Assembly (NCBI GenBank): GCA_045648505.1
Contig: JAZROD010000056.1
Coordinates: forward strand, 1 to 64,000
Direction of reading: 5' to 3'
DNA length: 64,000 nt
Origin: RGIG8700 sp045648505
Lineage (GTDB): Bacteria > Bacillota > Clostridia > RGIG6154
In this document: positions 1 to 7,164 of the stretch, piece by piece
How the letters are laid out: the number at the start of each line of letters is the position of its first letter
Numbering within the stretch: the stretch's first letter is position 1
Program-made: the position numbers and the translations under genes
Notes under the pieces: generated by a model
Databases searched by the model: none
What the model saw: the letters and a program-made list of their open reading frames with translations, nothing else
Told to the model about the DNA's origin: nothing

Positions 1-456
1 GATGATAACGATTTAGATTGGGAGAAAATCGAAGAAGAGGCATATAAAAATTCAAAAGCTAAAACACACAAAGATTTTTTGAGGGAAATGGATTTAATAC
101 ACCCTAACATCCAAGTTATTGGAGAGTATAAAAATGCAAATAAAAGAATCCATGTGAAATGTGCTGTGTGTGGTTTTGAATGGGATGGAGTTCCTGCAAG
201 TATGTTAGCTGGTGATGGATGTAGAAAATGCGGAACAAAATTAGCACATGCAAAATTTGTTAAAAATCAAAGTGAATTTGAACAACAAGTAAAAAAAGCC
301 AATCCTGACATTGAGGTTATTGGTCAATATAAAGGTAGGCACAATGAAGTTCTTGCAAAATGCCGGATTTGTGGATATGAATGGAGTCCAAAGGCTTCAA
401 GCTTGCTTAGAGGTTCAAACCACAAGGGGTGGAAAACAATTCATAAAAATATTTGA
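1..456 (+). CDS. Zinc-knuckle repeat protein, 5'-truncated by window edge
   Basis: The frame is open from base 1 and ends at TGA 454-456, so the N-terminus lies outside the window. Two tandem units are visible. Each has an NPxIxVIGxYK stretch followed by a C-x2-C-G-[FY]-E-W knuckle. The first unit has a second pair (GCRKCG), giving a four-cysteine zinc site. The second unit stops after the GS turn and lacks its CxxC pair, so the protein looks C-terminally degenerate or truncated. Such treble-clef-like units are common in phage and mobile-element proteins, often next to nuclease domains, but no nuclease is visible here. Function is unknown; DNA binding is only an inference. The gene is followed 55 bp downstream by the first copy of the local intergenic repeat. 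Confidence 0.7.
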   Translation, partial: DDNDLDWEKIEEEAYKNSKAKTHKDFLREMDLIHPNIQVIGEYKNANKRIHVKCAVCGFEWDGVPASMLAGDGCRKCGTKLAHAKFVKNQSEFEQQVKKANPDIEVIGQYKGRHNEVLAKCRICGYEWSPKASSLLRGSNHKGWKTIHKNI

Positions 457-510
457 GAATTTAGAACAGGGTAATGCCTTTATTCGTGTCAGGTCTATAC
501 AATTTAAAAG

Positions 511-660
511 AATAGTTTGCCGATAATAAATATTTACATATCGGGCAGAAAAATCTAATACTCATGCGGGTTTTAATGGATTTTGTTCAAGAAAAACAGT
601 TTTAAAAATGGGGAAAAGTTAGTAGGTCCTATTATTCACTGTTCTCCTGACTTGACACGA
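511..660 (+). repeat. Intergenic repeat family, copy 1
   Basis: Part A (511-573) begins AATAGTTTGCCGAT and ends GCGGGTT. Part B (611-660) runs from GGAAAAGT through GTAGGTCCTATTATTCAC to CTTGACACGA. Part A recurs at 2231-2302 and 2827-2889; part B recurs only in copy 2. In this copy TGCCGAT (517-523) can pair with ATCGGGCA near 540-547 with one bulged G. The repeat fills most of the 270-bp gap between the zinc-knuckle gene and the next gene; no promoter is convincing inside it. Confidence 0.75.
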
Positions 661-725
661 GTAAGAATTATGTCGAGAAATAGTGAAAACACATAAAAAT
701 AATATTTCAAATGGAGGAATGAAAA

Positions 726-2210
726 ATGAAATGTAAGAGAGTAGTAAGTTTGTTTTTAACTTTAATTATGGTAATGGGCATGTTTGCTATACCTGTTAAT
801 GCTGACAGTGGAATTAAAGTTTTGCTTGATGGACAGGAACTGGCTTTTGATGTTCCTCCTCAACTAATTAATAGCAGAACAATGGTTCCAATGCGTAAAA
901 TATTTGAAGCAATGGGGGCAGTTGTAGACTGGAATGGAGATACCCAAACTGTAACTGCAACTAAAGAAGATATTACCGTAATAATGCAAATTGATAATAT
1001 GGTAATCAAAGTAAATGATGAAAATATTACATTAGATGTTCCACCACAATTGGTAGATAGCAGAACTCTTGTGCCTGCCCGTGCGGTTGCAGAAAGTCTA
1101 AAAGCAAAGGTTGACTGGGACGGCGATACTCAAACAGTAATTATTACAAGTGCAGTTGAAATTCCGCCAGTTACCGCGATTGATTTAAATAAGCAGACAG
1201 AATTTATATGTAATGTTGGTGCAACTATTACATATGGATATGATGATATATGGAATAAAACTGTTGGAACAGAATTTGTTCCGTACATAAAAACTGTCGA
1301 TACAGCCTATAGAGGTCAGGTTATTTTAGTAAGTCCTCTTTATGCTAACTTTACTATTGATGACAAAGGTTATGCAAAAGTAACATTTTCCATAAAATAC
1401 AAGAAACCTGACGGAAAAGAGAGTATCATAGCTAACGATATTGTTGCGATAGATGGGAAAACTATGCCCAAACAGATAATCAAGTCGGTTAATGCCTTGG
1501 AGTATATGATTGATGATACAGACCCATTGGGAGTGTACACATTTATTATTGAATCAAAAGATGTTATTGGAAACAAAACTACAAAGAATGTCTTTACTGT
1601 TAATTTTACTGACTATGAATATAAGAAAAATGAATTTAAGTCTGCTGAAGAATTAACAGAGTTTGTAGCAAATTACTCAAGAAATCCAAATCCAGACAGA
1701 ATCATTGATGCAATCATATATGCTGAAAAGCACGAATTGATAACATATCCAATTCTTTTTACAGGTTTTGTAGAAATGCTTGCAAAGAATCCATACCTAG
1801 CACAAAATGCCGTTAACGAGTTTGAAAAAGAGTTTGGTAATGGCGGTACAGAAACATTGCTGTTAGTTGAAAATACCGCAGCACAATATCTCAATAATAT
1901 ATTATCATCAAACCCTCCAACATTTACACAAGTTGCAGTAACGAACGATATCAATGGCGATATTATGATGTATGGTAGTGCGGTTGGTGCATATTTTACC
2001 GGAGCGTCATATGATGCGGCTAAAGTGTTGGTTAAATCTTTGAATAAAGGGCAATTTTCACCCGAAGATATGAAAGAATATGGTGTTCCGGAATTAAAAG
2101 TTCTTATTGAAAATGATCCTTTGTTTAATGCTTATTGTGTATATATGTTGAATTATGATAATTCTATTGATAATAAAACAAAAGTGTCTCTTTCCAATAT
2201 TTTAAAGTAA
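726..2210 (+). CDS. Exported protein with copper amine oxidase N-terminal-like (stalk) domains
   Basis: This 494-aa protein starts at ATG 726, seven bases after GGAGGA (713-718). Residues 1-26 are a signal peptide ending around VNA-DSG. Residues about 30-140 hold two repeats of the copper-amine-oxidase N1 fold, each with a DVPPQL...SRT[ML]VP core and a VDW-GDTQTV strand. In Clostridia this fold is a non-catalytic cell-surface or stalk domain, not an oxidase. The rest, about residues 150-494, is a mixed region with an IgG-like stretch and a helical C-terminus that I do not recognise. No LPXTG, SLH or second membrane segment is seen, so it is probably secreted or loosely wall-bound. It sits between two copies of the local repeat, and no operon partner is evident. 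Confidence 0.8.
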   Translation: MKCKRVVSLFLTLIMVMGMFAIPVNADSGIKVLLDGQELAFDVPPQLINSRTMVPMRKIFEAMGAVVDWNGDTQTVTATKEDITVIMQIDNMVIKVNDENITLDVPPQLVDSRTLVPARAVAESLKAKVDWDGDTQTVIITSAVEIPPVTAIDLNKQTEFICNVGATITYGYDDIWNKTVGTEFVPYIKTVDTAYRGQVILVSPLYANFTIDDKGYAKVTFSIKYKKPDGKESIIANDIVAIDGKTMPKQIIKSVNALEYMIDDTDPLGVYTFIIESKDVIGNKTTKNVFTVNFTDYEYKKNEFKSAEELTEFVANYSRNPNPDRIIDAIIYAEKHELITYPILFTGFVEMLAKNPYLAQNAVNEFEKEFGNGGTETLLLVENTAAQYLNNILSSNPPTFTQVAVTNDINGDIMMYGSAVGAYFTGASYDAAKVLVKSLNKGQFSPEDMKEYGVPELKVLIENDPLFNAYCVYMLNYDNSIDNKTKVSLSNILK

Positions 2211-2230
2211 TAACACATCTCTAATTCAAT

Positions 2231-2459
2231 AAAATAGTTTGCCGATTTATGATATTTACATAGATAGTCGGAGCGAGAAAATCCAGTATTCTCGCGGGTT
2301 CTAAGGAAAAGTGGTTAAGGAAAATCAGTGAAAAATAAGGAAAAGTAGTAGGTCCTATTATGCTTTAGCATAACAAGGTTCTCCGAAATATAGAAATCTT
2401 TGATTTCGTTATATTTCGTGATGGTTCTTATTATTCACTGTTCTCCGGACTTGACACGA
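2231..2459 (+). repeat. Intergenic repeat family, copy 2 (with ~73-bp insertion)
   Basis: Part A (2231-2302) shares AAAATAGTTTGCCGAT and CTCGCGGGTT with the other copies and has a perfect 7-bp hairpin GCGAGAA/TTCTCGC (2272-2293). Part B (2338-2459) matches copy 1, but about 73 bp (roughly 2361-2433, flanked by ATTA on both sides) interrupt it. This repeat fills most of the 304-bp gap between the neighbouring genes; nothing else is seen there. Confidence 0.75.
2357..2420. repeat. Double-hairpin insertion inside repeat copy 2
   Basis: Relative to copy 1, this stretch is extra. It carries TTATGCT-TT-AGCATAA (2358-2373, 7-bp perfect stem) and a second hairpin in which GAAATATA pairs with TATATTTC and GAAATC pairs with GATTTC around a TTT loop (about 2385-2417, 14 bp with a two-base GT bulge). 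It looks like a small palindromic element or an internal duplication, because GGT[CT]CT..ATTAT and GTTCTCCG motifs occur on both sides. Confidence 0.6.
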
Positions 2460-2514
2460 ACTTTGCTTTTTAATTGAAATGGAGAAATGAATAAGAATTT
2501 GTGGAGGTAAATAG

Positions 2515-2766
2515 ATGATAACGATTTTTAATCGAAAAGAATTGCTTATTACTATGGATATGAGTCGTCAATCAAATGTCCGTGATATTTTATCTGCTAA
2601 TGGTATTGATTATATAATAAAAGTAACCAATCTTCAAAGCGCATCTGCAGTTGGAAATATGAGAGGAAGGTTTGGGAGCTTTGGCATAAATCAAGATTAT
2701 TCTTATGAATATAAAATTTATGTCCATAGGAAAGATTATGATTATGCTTTGAAATTGATTAGATAA
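2515..2766 (+). CDS. Conserved hypothetical protein (83 aa)
   Basis: The ATG at 2515 follows TGGAGGTAA with good spacing. The protein has an ILSANGIDY helix-strand unit, a basic glycine-rich turn (MRGRFGSFG) and a C-terminal YEYKIYVHRKDYDYALKLI strand-helix. This resembles small DUF2007-like proteins of Clostridia that have a ferredoxin-like half-fold. No catalytic residues or membrane segment are visible, and its function is unknown. It is bracketed by repeat copies 2 and 3, with no co-transcribed neighbour obvious. Confidence 0.65.
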   Translation: MITIFNRKELLITMDMSRQSNVRDILSANGIDYIIKVTNLQSASAVGNMRGRFGSFGINQDYSYEYKIYVHRKDYDYALKLIR

Positions 2767-2826
2767 AATTCTAATTTGAAGAGGCAGATATTTGAAATAT
2801 GGACATAGCTCCATTTTCTAAATTTA

Positions 2827-2889
2827 ATAAAATAGTTTGCCATTTATATATACTATCGCGAATGGGTAAATCCAATATTCTCGCGGGTT
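2827..2889 (+). repeat. Intergenic repeat family, copy 3 (part A only)
   Basis: It shares AATAAAATAGTTTGCC at the 5' end and ATATTCTCGCGGGTT at the 3' end with copy 2. The middle differs, but CCATT (2840-2844) can pair with AATGG (2861-2865), replacing the CCGA/TCGG-type pairing of the other copies, and CGCGA can pair with TCGCG. Part B is missing. It lies between the 83-aa hypothetical and the HIT gene. Confidence 0.7.
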
Positions 2890-2940
2890 ATGTGAATATA
2901 AAGTGTTAGTATAAGAAAATAAATTTTAAAGGAGAATAAT

Positions 2941-3354
2941 ATGAACAATTGTGCTTATTGTATGGAAAATGAACTTTTGGATGCGTTTGGTATTAAGATA
3001 TGTGAACTTAACCAGAGTAAGGTTTATTTATTCAAGGAACAAAGTCATAAAGGAAGAGTTATTGTTGCTCATAAAAAGCATGTGAGTGAAATTGTTGACC
3101 TTACTGCAGAAGAAAGAGCAGAATTTATTGAAGATATAGCAAAGGTATCAAATGCACTTCATAAAGCATTTTCACCAAATAAGATTAATTATGGTGCATA
3201 CGGAGATACAGTTTGTCATCTGCACTTTCATCTTGTTCCCAAATATGAAAACGAATTTGAATGGGGTGGAACTTTTGAAATGAATCCAAAGAGGATTACC
3301 CTTTCTGATTCTGAATATAATGAAATTATCGAAAAAATTAAAGAAAATTTATAA
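2941..3354 (+). CDS. HIT family nucleotide-binding protein
   Basis: This 137-aa protein has the histidine-triad signature H93-L-H95-F-H97-L-V near its C-terminus, which binds the alpha-phosphate in nucleotide hydrolases and transferases. The N-terminus has a CxxC pair (residues 4 and 7), as seen in many HIT proteins that carry a structural zinc. The start ATG 2941 follows AAGGAG. It is followed after 15 bp by fucU, so the two are probably co-transcribed. The likely activity is hydrolysis of an aminoacyl- or nucleotidyl-adenylate or dinucleoside polyphosphate; the real substrate cannot be told. Confidence 0.9.
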   Translation: MNNCAYCMENELLDAFGIKICELNQSKVYLFKEQSHKGRVIVAHKKHVSEIVDLTAEERAEFIEDIAKVSNALHKAFSPNKINYGAYGDTVCHLHFHLVPKYENEFEWGGTFEMNPKRITLSDSEYNEIIEKIKENL

Positions 3355-3369
3355 AAGGAGAAAATGATT

Positions 3370-3810
3370 ATGTTAAAAGGAATTCCAAGTATTTTAAGTC
3401 CAGAGCTTTTAAAGGTGTTGTGTGAAATGGGACACAGTGATACAATTGTTATTGCAGATGGAAATTTCCCTGCAGAAACAATGGGAAAGGATGCAATAGT
3501 TATACGTGCTGATGGTCACGGTGTGCCTGAAATGCTTGAGGCGATTTTAAAAGTATTTCCACTTGATACTTATGTTGAAAAACCTGTATCTCTTATGCAG
3601 GTAATGCCTGGAGATAATGCAAAAACACCTATCTGGGATGTTTATAAAGAGATTGTTTCTAAGGCAGACGACAGGGGAGATAAAGCTTTTGGCGAGGTTG
3701 AACGCTTTGAATTTTATGAAAGAGCAAAAAAGGCTTATGCTATTATCGCTACCGGAGAAACTGCAATTTATGCAAATATAATGTTGCAAAAAGGTGTTGT
3801 GGTTGAATAA
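3370..3810 (+). CDS. fucU: L-fucose mutarotase (RbsD/FucU family)
   Basis: The protein (146 aa) has the family's MGH-SD-x5-ADGNFP N-terminal signature, with the likely catalytic H22 and D30, and conserved C-terminal tyrosine segments. FucU interconverts alpha and beta anomers of L-fucose in the cytoplasm; RbsD does the same for ribose. The length and the FERAKKAYAIIATGE segment fit FucU better. An in-frame ATG lies at 3364, but the ribosome site AAGGAG (3355-3360) is only 3 bases from it and 9 from the ATG at 3370, so 3370 is chosen. The FKP gene at 47-50 kb in the same window fits a fucose theme. Confidence 0.85.
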   Translation: MLKGIPSILSPELLKVLCEMGHSDTIVIADGNFPAETMGKDAIVIRADGHGVPEMLEAILKVFPLDTYVEKPVSLMQVMPGDNAKTPIWDVYKEIVSKADDRGDKAFGEVERFEFYERAKKAYAIIATGETAIYANIMLQKGVVVE

Positions 3811-3831
3811 TTTTGTTGAGGGAGTTCAGGG

Positions 3832-4330
3832 ATGAATAATTCCAGACAGCTTGAGTTGCAGAGAAAGACCAATAAGCTTAAAGCAGAGGTTGAAGCAACC
3901 GAGCCTGTGGTTTTATTCAGTGAAAAAACAGAGAACGAAAATTTTGAGATGTATGATATGAGTATTAAAGCGCCTTGGAGCGATTATGCATAAGTATCTG
4001 TGGCATATCCAAAGAACGCTGAGGAAGGCAGCCTGAAATTAGCTATGTATTTCTAGGGATACAGTGTTAATACAACAAATCCAACTCCCTTTGAAGGATA
4101 TATGGCGGTTTATGTAAATGCACATTGTGTTCCAAACGGAAAAGAGCCTGAATTTTATTCAAATTTATTCGATTGTTTTAAATGTTCCGTGGCTTTCTGA
4201 TGTTGGCGGACACGAAAATTGCGGCAGAAGAGCACTTTCTATGACTGGAACTGAAAAGAGAATAAAAGTTATGAAATATAATTTATGTTCCTGAGGGCGT
4301 TTCTGAATATGTATCAGGAAAATAAAGAAA
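3832..4330 (+). pseudogene. Decayed esterase-like gene
   Basis: A ribosome site GAGGGAG (3818-3824) and ATG 3832 open a frame that hits TAA at 3991. The same frame then continues as clearly protein-like sequence (...AYPKNAEEGSLKLAMYF) to TAG 4054, and again (...FEGYMAVYVNAHCVPNGKE) to TGA 4198. After a shift, another frame reads DVGGHENCGRRALSMTGTEKR until about 4290. At least two in-frame stops and one or more frameshifts mark this as a pseudogene. The GY...VNAH.VPNGKEPEFY pattern recalls acetyl-xylan-esterase-type alpha/beta hydrolases, but no catalytic GxSxG remains. The family assignment is weak; the decay is clear. Confidence 0.55.
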
Positions 4331-4371
4331 AATGTCAGGTTAGGTGTTGTGAACTTTTTTGGTAAAAAGTA

Positions 4372-4400
4372 TTGACAAATCTGCGTAAGCGGAGTATAAT
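4372..4400 (+). promoter_or_regulatory. Sigma-A promoter of the T-box/acyl-CoA synthetase unit
   Basis: A perfect TTGACA (4372-4377) and TATAAT (4395-4400) are separated by 17 bases, placing transcription start near 4407, at the 5' end of the T-box leader. Confidence 0.9.
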
Positions 4401-4404
4401 ATTT

Positions 4405-4693
4405 TCAAATTTGAATATCACAAATAACGACTGTGACGAGGACGGTCGGATTGATAAACCTTGAGAGAGTTGCCGGTTGGTGCGAGGCAATGGCGGAGCT
4501 TTCCAATGACCTATCACCTCTGAGTTGAAGGACCGAAAGGTAATTTGCTTAGTAGACTCCTTCCGTAATGCTGCGTAAAGGCAAAGGGCTTGTTTGAGCT
4601 CGGAAAGTGACGGAATGTATATGTTCCGTAATTTGAGTGGTACCGCGGGTTGTTACAACTCGTCTCAAAGCAGTCTTTGAGGCGAGTTTTTTG
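4405..4693 (+). promoter_or_regulatory. T-box leader, specifier best read as ATC (Ile)
   Basis: The T-box sequence TGGTACCGCGG is at 4638-4648; its TGGT would pair with an ACCA tRNA end, as in tRNA-Ile. Stem I landmarks are AGAGAG and GGTTGGTGCGAG (about 4464-4486). GAGG (4438-4441) pairs with CCTC (4517-4520), and GGTC (4444-4447) pairs with GACC (4508-4511). The specifier loop is thus TATCA (4512-4516), and ATC followed by the usual A gives isoleucine. TAT or ACC are alternatives. The Phe T-box at 33.4 kb has its TTC in the same relative place. The leader ends in a terminator (4657-4693), so uncharged tRNA should allow read-through. Confidence 0.85.
4657..4693 (+). terminator. T-box terminator hairpin
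   Basis: A 14-bp stem AACTCGTCTCAAAG/CTTTGAGGCGAGTT with a CAGT loop is followed by a T run. Its 5' arm overlaps the sequence that would form the antiterminator with the T-box motif. Confidence 0.9.
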
Positions 4694-4741
4694 TTTTATT
4701 CAAATAGTAATTATGTTCTCATATCTGAAAGGAGACAAAAA

Positions 4742-7042
4742 ATGGATTACAGTTTGAAAGAAGTTGCAGGAAGAATAAAAGACCTGCGAGAAGCAAAGGG
4801 ATACACACAGGAAGAGCTTGCAAAGCTTTGCGGTGTGTCTTTTGAAGATTATAAAATATTGGAAATGGGCGAAACAGACTTCAGCTTTACTTTTATTTAT
4901 AAGTGTGCAAAAGCTTGCGGTGTTGAAGTAGTTGACATTCTTGAAGGAACAAGCGGTACTCTTACATCTTTTGCTATCACAAGAAAAGGCGAAGGTCTTA
5001 AAATTTTAAAGAAGCATGGTGTTGAATATAACAACCTTGCTCCAAAATTCAAGGACAAGCTTGCTGAACCTTTCCTTGTTAAGTTCCCATATCTTGAAGA
5101 AGAACAGAATCAGCCTATTAAATTGAACACACATAACGGTCAGGAATTTGATGTTATTGTTAAAGGTTCTTTAAAAGTTCAGGTTGGTAATCATATAGAT
5201 ATTCTTAATGAAGGTGACTCTATTTTCTATAACAGTATTATTCCGCACGGTATGGTTGCAGTATCTGAAGGCGGTTGTGAATTCCACGCGGTTGTATTGA
5301 ATCCTCAGGACGGAAAAGTTAGCGAGGAATATCCTGAAGCACCGATTATTGCTGCAAAAGTTGCAAAACAGAAAGCAAGTACAGAAACTGTAGCAGATAA
5401 ATTTATTGAATCAACTTATGATGAAAATGGCGTATTTAACGGAATTTCATTCAAAAATGAAGATACATTCAACTTTGCATTTGACTGTGTTGATGCAATA
5501 GCTGAAAAGAACCCTGAAAAGCTTGCTATGATGTGGGTTGCAAATGATAAGTCAGACAGAAAATTCACATTCAGCGATATGAAAAAATATTCTAACAAAA
5601 CGGCAAACTACTTTGAATCACTTGGTATCAAAAAAGGTGATACAGTAATGCTTGTTCTGAAAAGACATTATCAGTTCTGGTTCTGTATGCTTGCACTTCA
5701 TAAAATTGGTGCTATCGCAATTCCTGCGACAAATCAGCTTGTAGAACATGATTTTGATTACAGATATAAAGCGGCAAAAGTTAAAGCTATTGTATGTACT
5801 GCAGATGGTGATGTTTCTGTTGAAGCAGAAAAAGCTGCAGAAAACTATCCTGAAATGATTAAAGTTTTAGTTGGGGATAAAAAAGAAGGCTGGAACGATT
5901 TTAATGTTGAAATGGAACGCTTCAGCACACACTACTACCGCAGTGAAAATACACCTTGCGGAAATGACCCTATGCTTATGATTTTCACATCAGGTACAAC
6001 AGGATATCCAAGAATTGCAACACATTCATATAAATATGCACTTGGTCATTATCCAACAGCTAAACATTGGCATAATGTAAATCGTGACGGACTTCACTTC
6101 ACAATTTCAGACACAGGCTGGGGTAAAGCCCTTTGGGGTAAGCTTTATGGTCAGTGGCTTTGTGAAGCAGGTATATTCACATACGATTTTGACAGATTCC
6201 ATTCAGAAGATATTTTGCCTATGTTTGCAAAATACAATATCACAACATTCTGTGCACCACCTACAATGTATAGATTCTTCATTAAAGAAGATTTATCAAA
6301 ATATGACCTTTCTTCTATTGAGTATGCAACAACAGCAGGTGAAGCGTTGAATCCTGAAGTATTCAATCAGTTTAAAAAGGCAACAGGACTTACAATTATG
6401 GAAGGCTTTGGTCAGACAGAAACAACACTTTCTATAGCGAATTTTGTTGGTTCTACACCAAAAATCGGTTCTATGGGAAGACCAAGCCCATTATACGATG
6501 TTGTTGTTCTTGATCCTGACGGAAAAGAATGTAAAACAGGTGATGCAGGTGAAATCTGTATTCGTGTTAAAGATGAAGTTCCTTGCGGACTCTTTACAGG
6601 CTATTATCTTGACGATGAGAAGACAAAAGCAGTATGGTATGACGGATTCTACCACACAGGCGACCAGGCAACAATGGATGAAGATGGATACCTTTGGTAT
6701 GTTGGCCGTATTGATGATGTTATCAAATCATCAGGCTACCGTATCGGACCTTTTGAAATTGAAAGCGTTATTATGGAGCTTCCTTATGTTCTTGAATGTG
6801 CTATCACACCTGTTCCTGATGAAGTCAGAGGTCAGATTGTAAAAGCTACAATCGTTCTCGTAAAAGGAAACGAAGGTACAGACGAACTTAAAAAAGAAAT
6901 TCAGGAATATGTTAAAACACATACAGCTCCTTATAAATACCCAAGAATTGTTGAATTTGTTGATGAACTTCCAAAAACAATCAGCGGTAAAGTAAGAAGA
7001 GTTGAAATCCGTAAAAATGATATGGAAAAACTGAATAAATAA
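4742..7042 (+). CDS. HTH (XRE)-cupin-acyl-CoA synthetase fusion
   Basis: The 766-aa protein starts at ATG 4742 after AAAGGAGAC; a longer open frame reaching into the T-box is not used. Residues 1-65 form an XRE-type helix-turn-helix, about 100-190 a cupin, and about 220-766 an AMP-forming acyl-CoA synthetase of the acetyl/medium-chain type. The ligase has the phosphate-binding FTSGTTGYP (about 414), GFGQTETT (about 555), TGD (about 638), GRIDDVIKSSGYRIGP, and the catalytic lysine in ISGKVRR (about 748), so it looks active. It would join a small carboxylic acid to CoA using ATP. The substrate is unknown; an Ile-type T-box suggests a branched-chain acid tied to isoleucine supply. The HTH could make it a DNA-binding enzyme. 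It is monocistronic, with its own promoter and terminator. Confidence 0.88.
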   Translation: MDYSLKEVAGRIKDLREAKGYTQEELAKLCGVSFEDYKILEMGETDFSFTFIYKCAKACGVEVVDILEGTSGTLTSFAITRKGEGLKILKKHGVEYNNLAPKFKDKLAEPFLVKFPYLEEEQNQPIKLNTHNGQEFDVIVKGSLKVQVGNHIDILNEGDSIFYNSIIPHGMVAVSEGGCEFHAVVLNPQDGKVSEEYPEAPIIAAKVAKQKASTETVADKFIESTYDENGVFNGISFKNEDTFNFAFDCVDAIAEKNPEKLAMMWVANDKSDRKFTFSDMKKYSNKTANYFESLGIKKGDTVMLVLKRHYQFWFCMLALHKIGAIAIPATNQLVEHDFDYRYKAAKVKAIVCTADGDVSVEAEKAAENYPEMIKVLVGDKKEGWNDFNVEMERFSTHYYRSENTPCGNDPMLMIFTSGTTGYPRIATHSYKYALGHYPTAKHWHNVNRDGLHFTISDTGWGKALWGKLYGQWLCEAGIFTYDFDRFHSEDILPMFAKYNITTFCAPPTMYRFFIKEDLSKYDLSSIEYATTAGEALNPEVFNQFKKATGLTIMEGFGQTETTLSIANFVGSTPKIGSMGRPSPLYDVVVLDPDGKECKTGDAGEICIRVKDEVPCGLFTGYYLDDEKTKAVWYDGFYHTGDQATMDEDGYLWYVGRIDDVIKSSGYRIGPFEIESVIMELPYVLECAITPVPDEVRGQIVKATIVLVKGNEGTDELKKEIQEYVKTHTAPYKYPRIVEFVDELPKTISGKVRRVEIRKNDMEKLNK

Positions 7043-7051
7043 GCTTTTAAG

Positions 7052-7083
7052 CCACAGGGAAGTAAATTTCCTTGTGGTTTAAT
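7052..7083 (+). terminator. Terminator after the acyl-CoA synthetase gene
   Basis: CCACAGGGAA (7052-7061) pairs with TTCCTTGTGG with one G-T wobble, followed by TTTAATTTATTT. Confidence 0.75.
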
Positions 7084-7103
7084 TTATTTCATACAAATTT
7101 CAC

Positions 7104-7133
7104 TTGTAATAATTACTTCGTTTGGTGTATAAT
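7104..7133 (+). promoter_or_regulatory. Promoter of the elaA-like gene
   Basis: TTGTAA (7104-7109) and TATAAT (7128-7133) are 18 bases apart, about 30 bases before the ATG at 7165. Confidence 0.65.
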
Positions 7134-7164
7134 AACAAATAGTAAATTAAGCAGGGGAGTTAAT

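Noticed and set aside
511..2889. Integron attC sites or a c-di-GMP/other known riboswitch as the identity of the three repeats
   Set aside because: No GTTRRRY/RYYYAAC core pairs and no GEMM, TPP, cobalamin or similar signature could be matched by eye, and no integrase is in the window; kept only as an unnamed structured repeat.
4335..4517. Open frame on the minus strand across the T-box leader
   Set aside because: It lies opposite a well-supported promoter and T-box, has no ribosome site and no protein family features.
4637..4741. Longer N-terminus for the acyl-CoA synthetase fusion
   Set aside because: It would begin inside the T-box motif and cross the terminator; the ATG at 4742 with AAAGGAG is clearly better.
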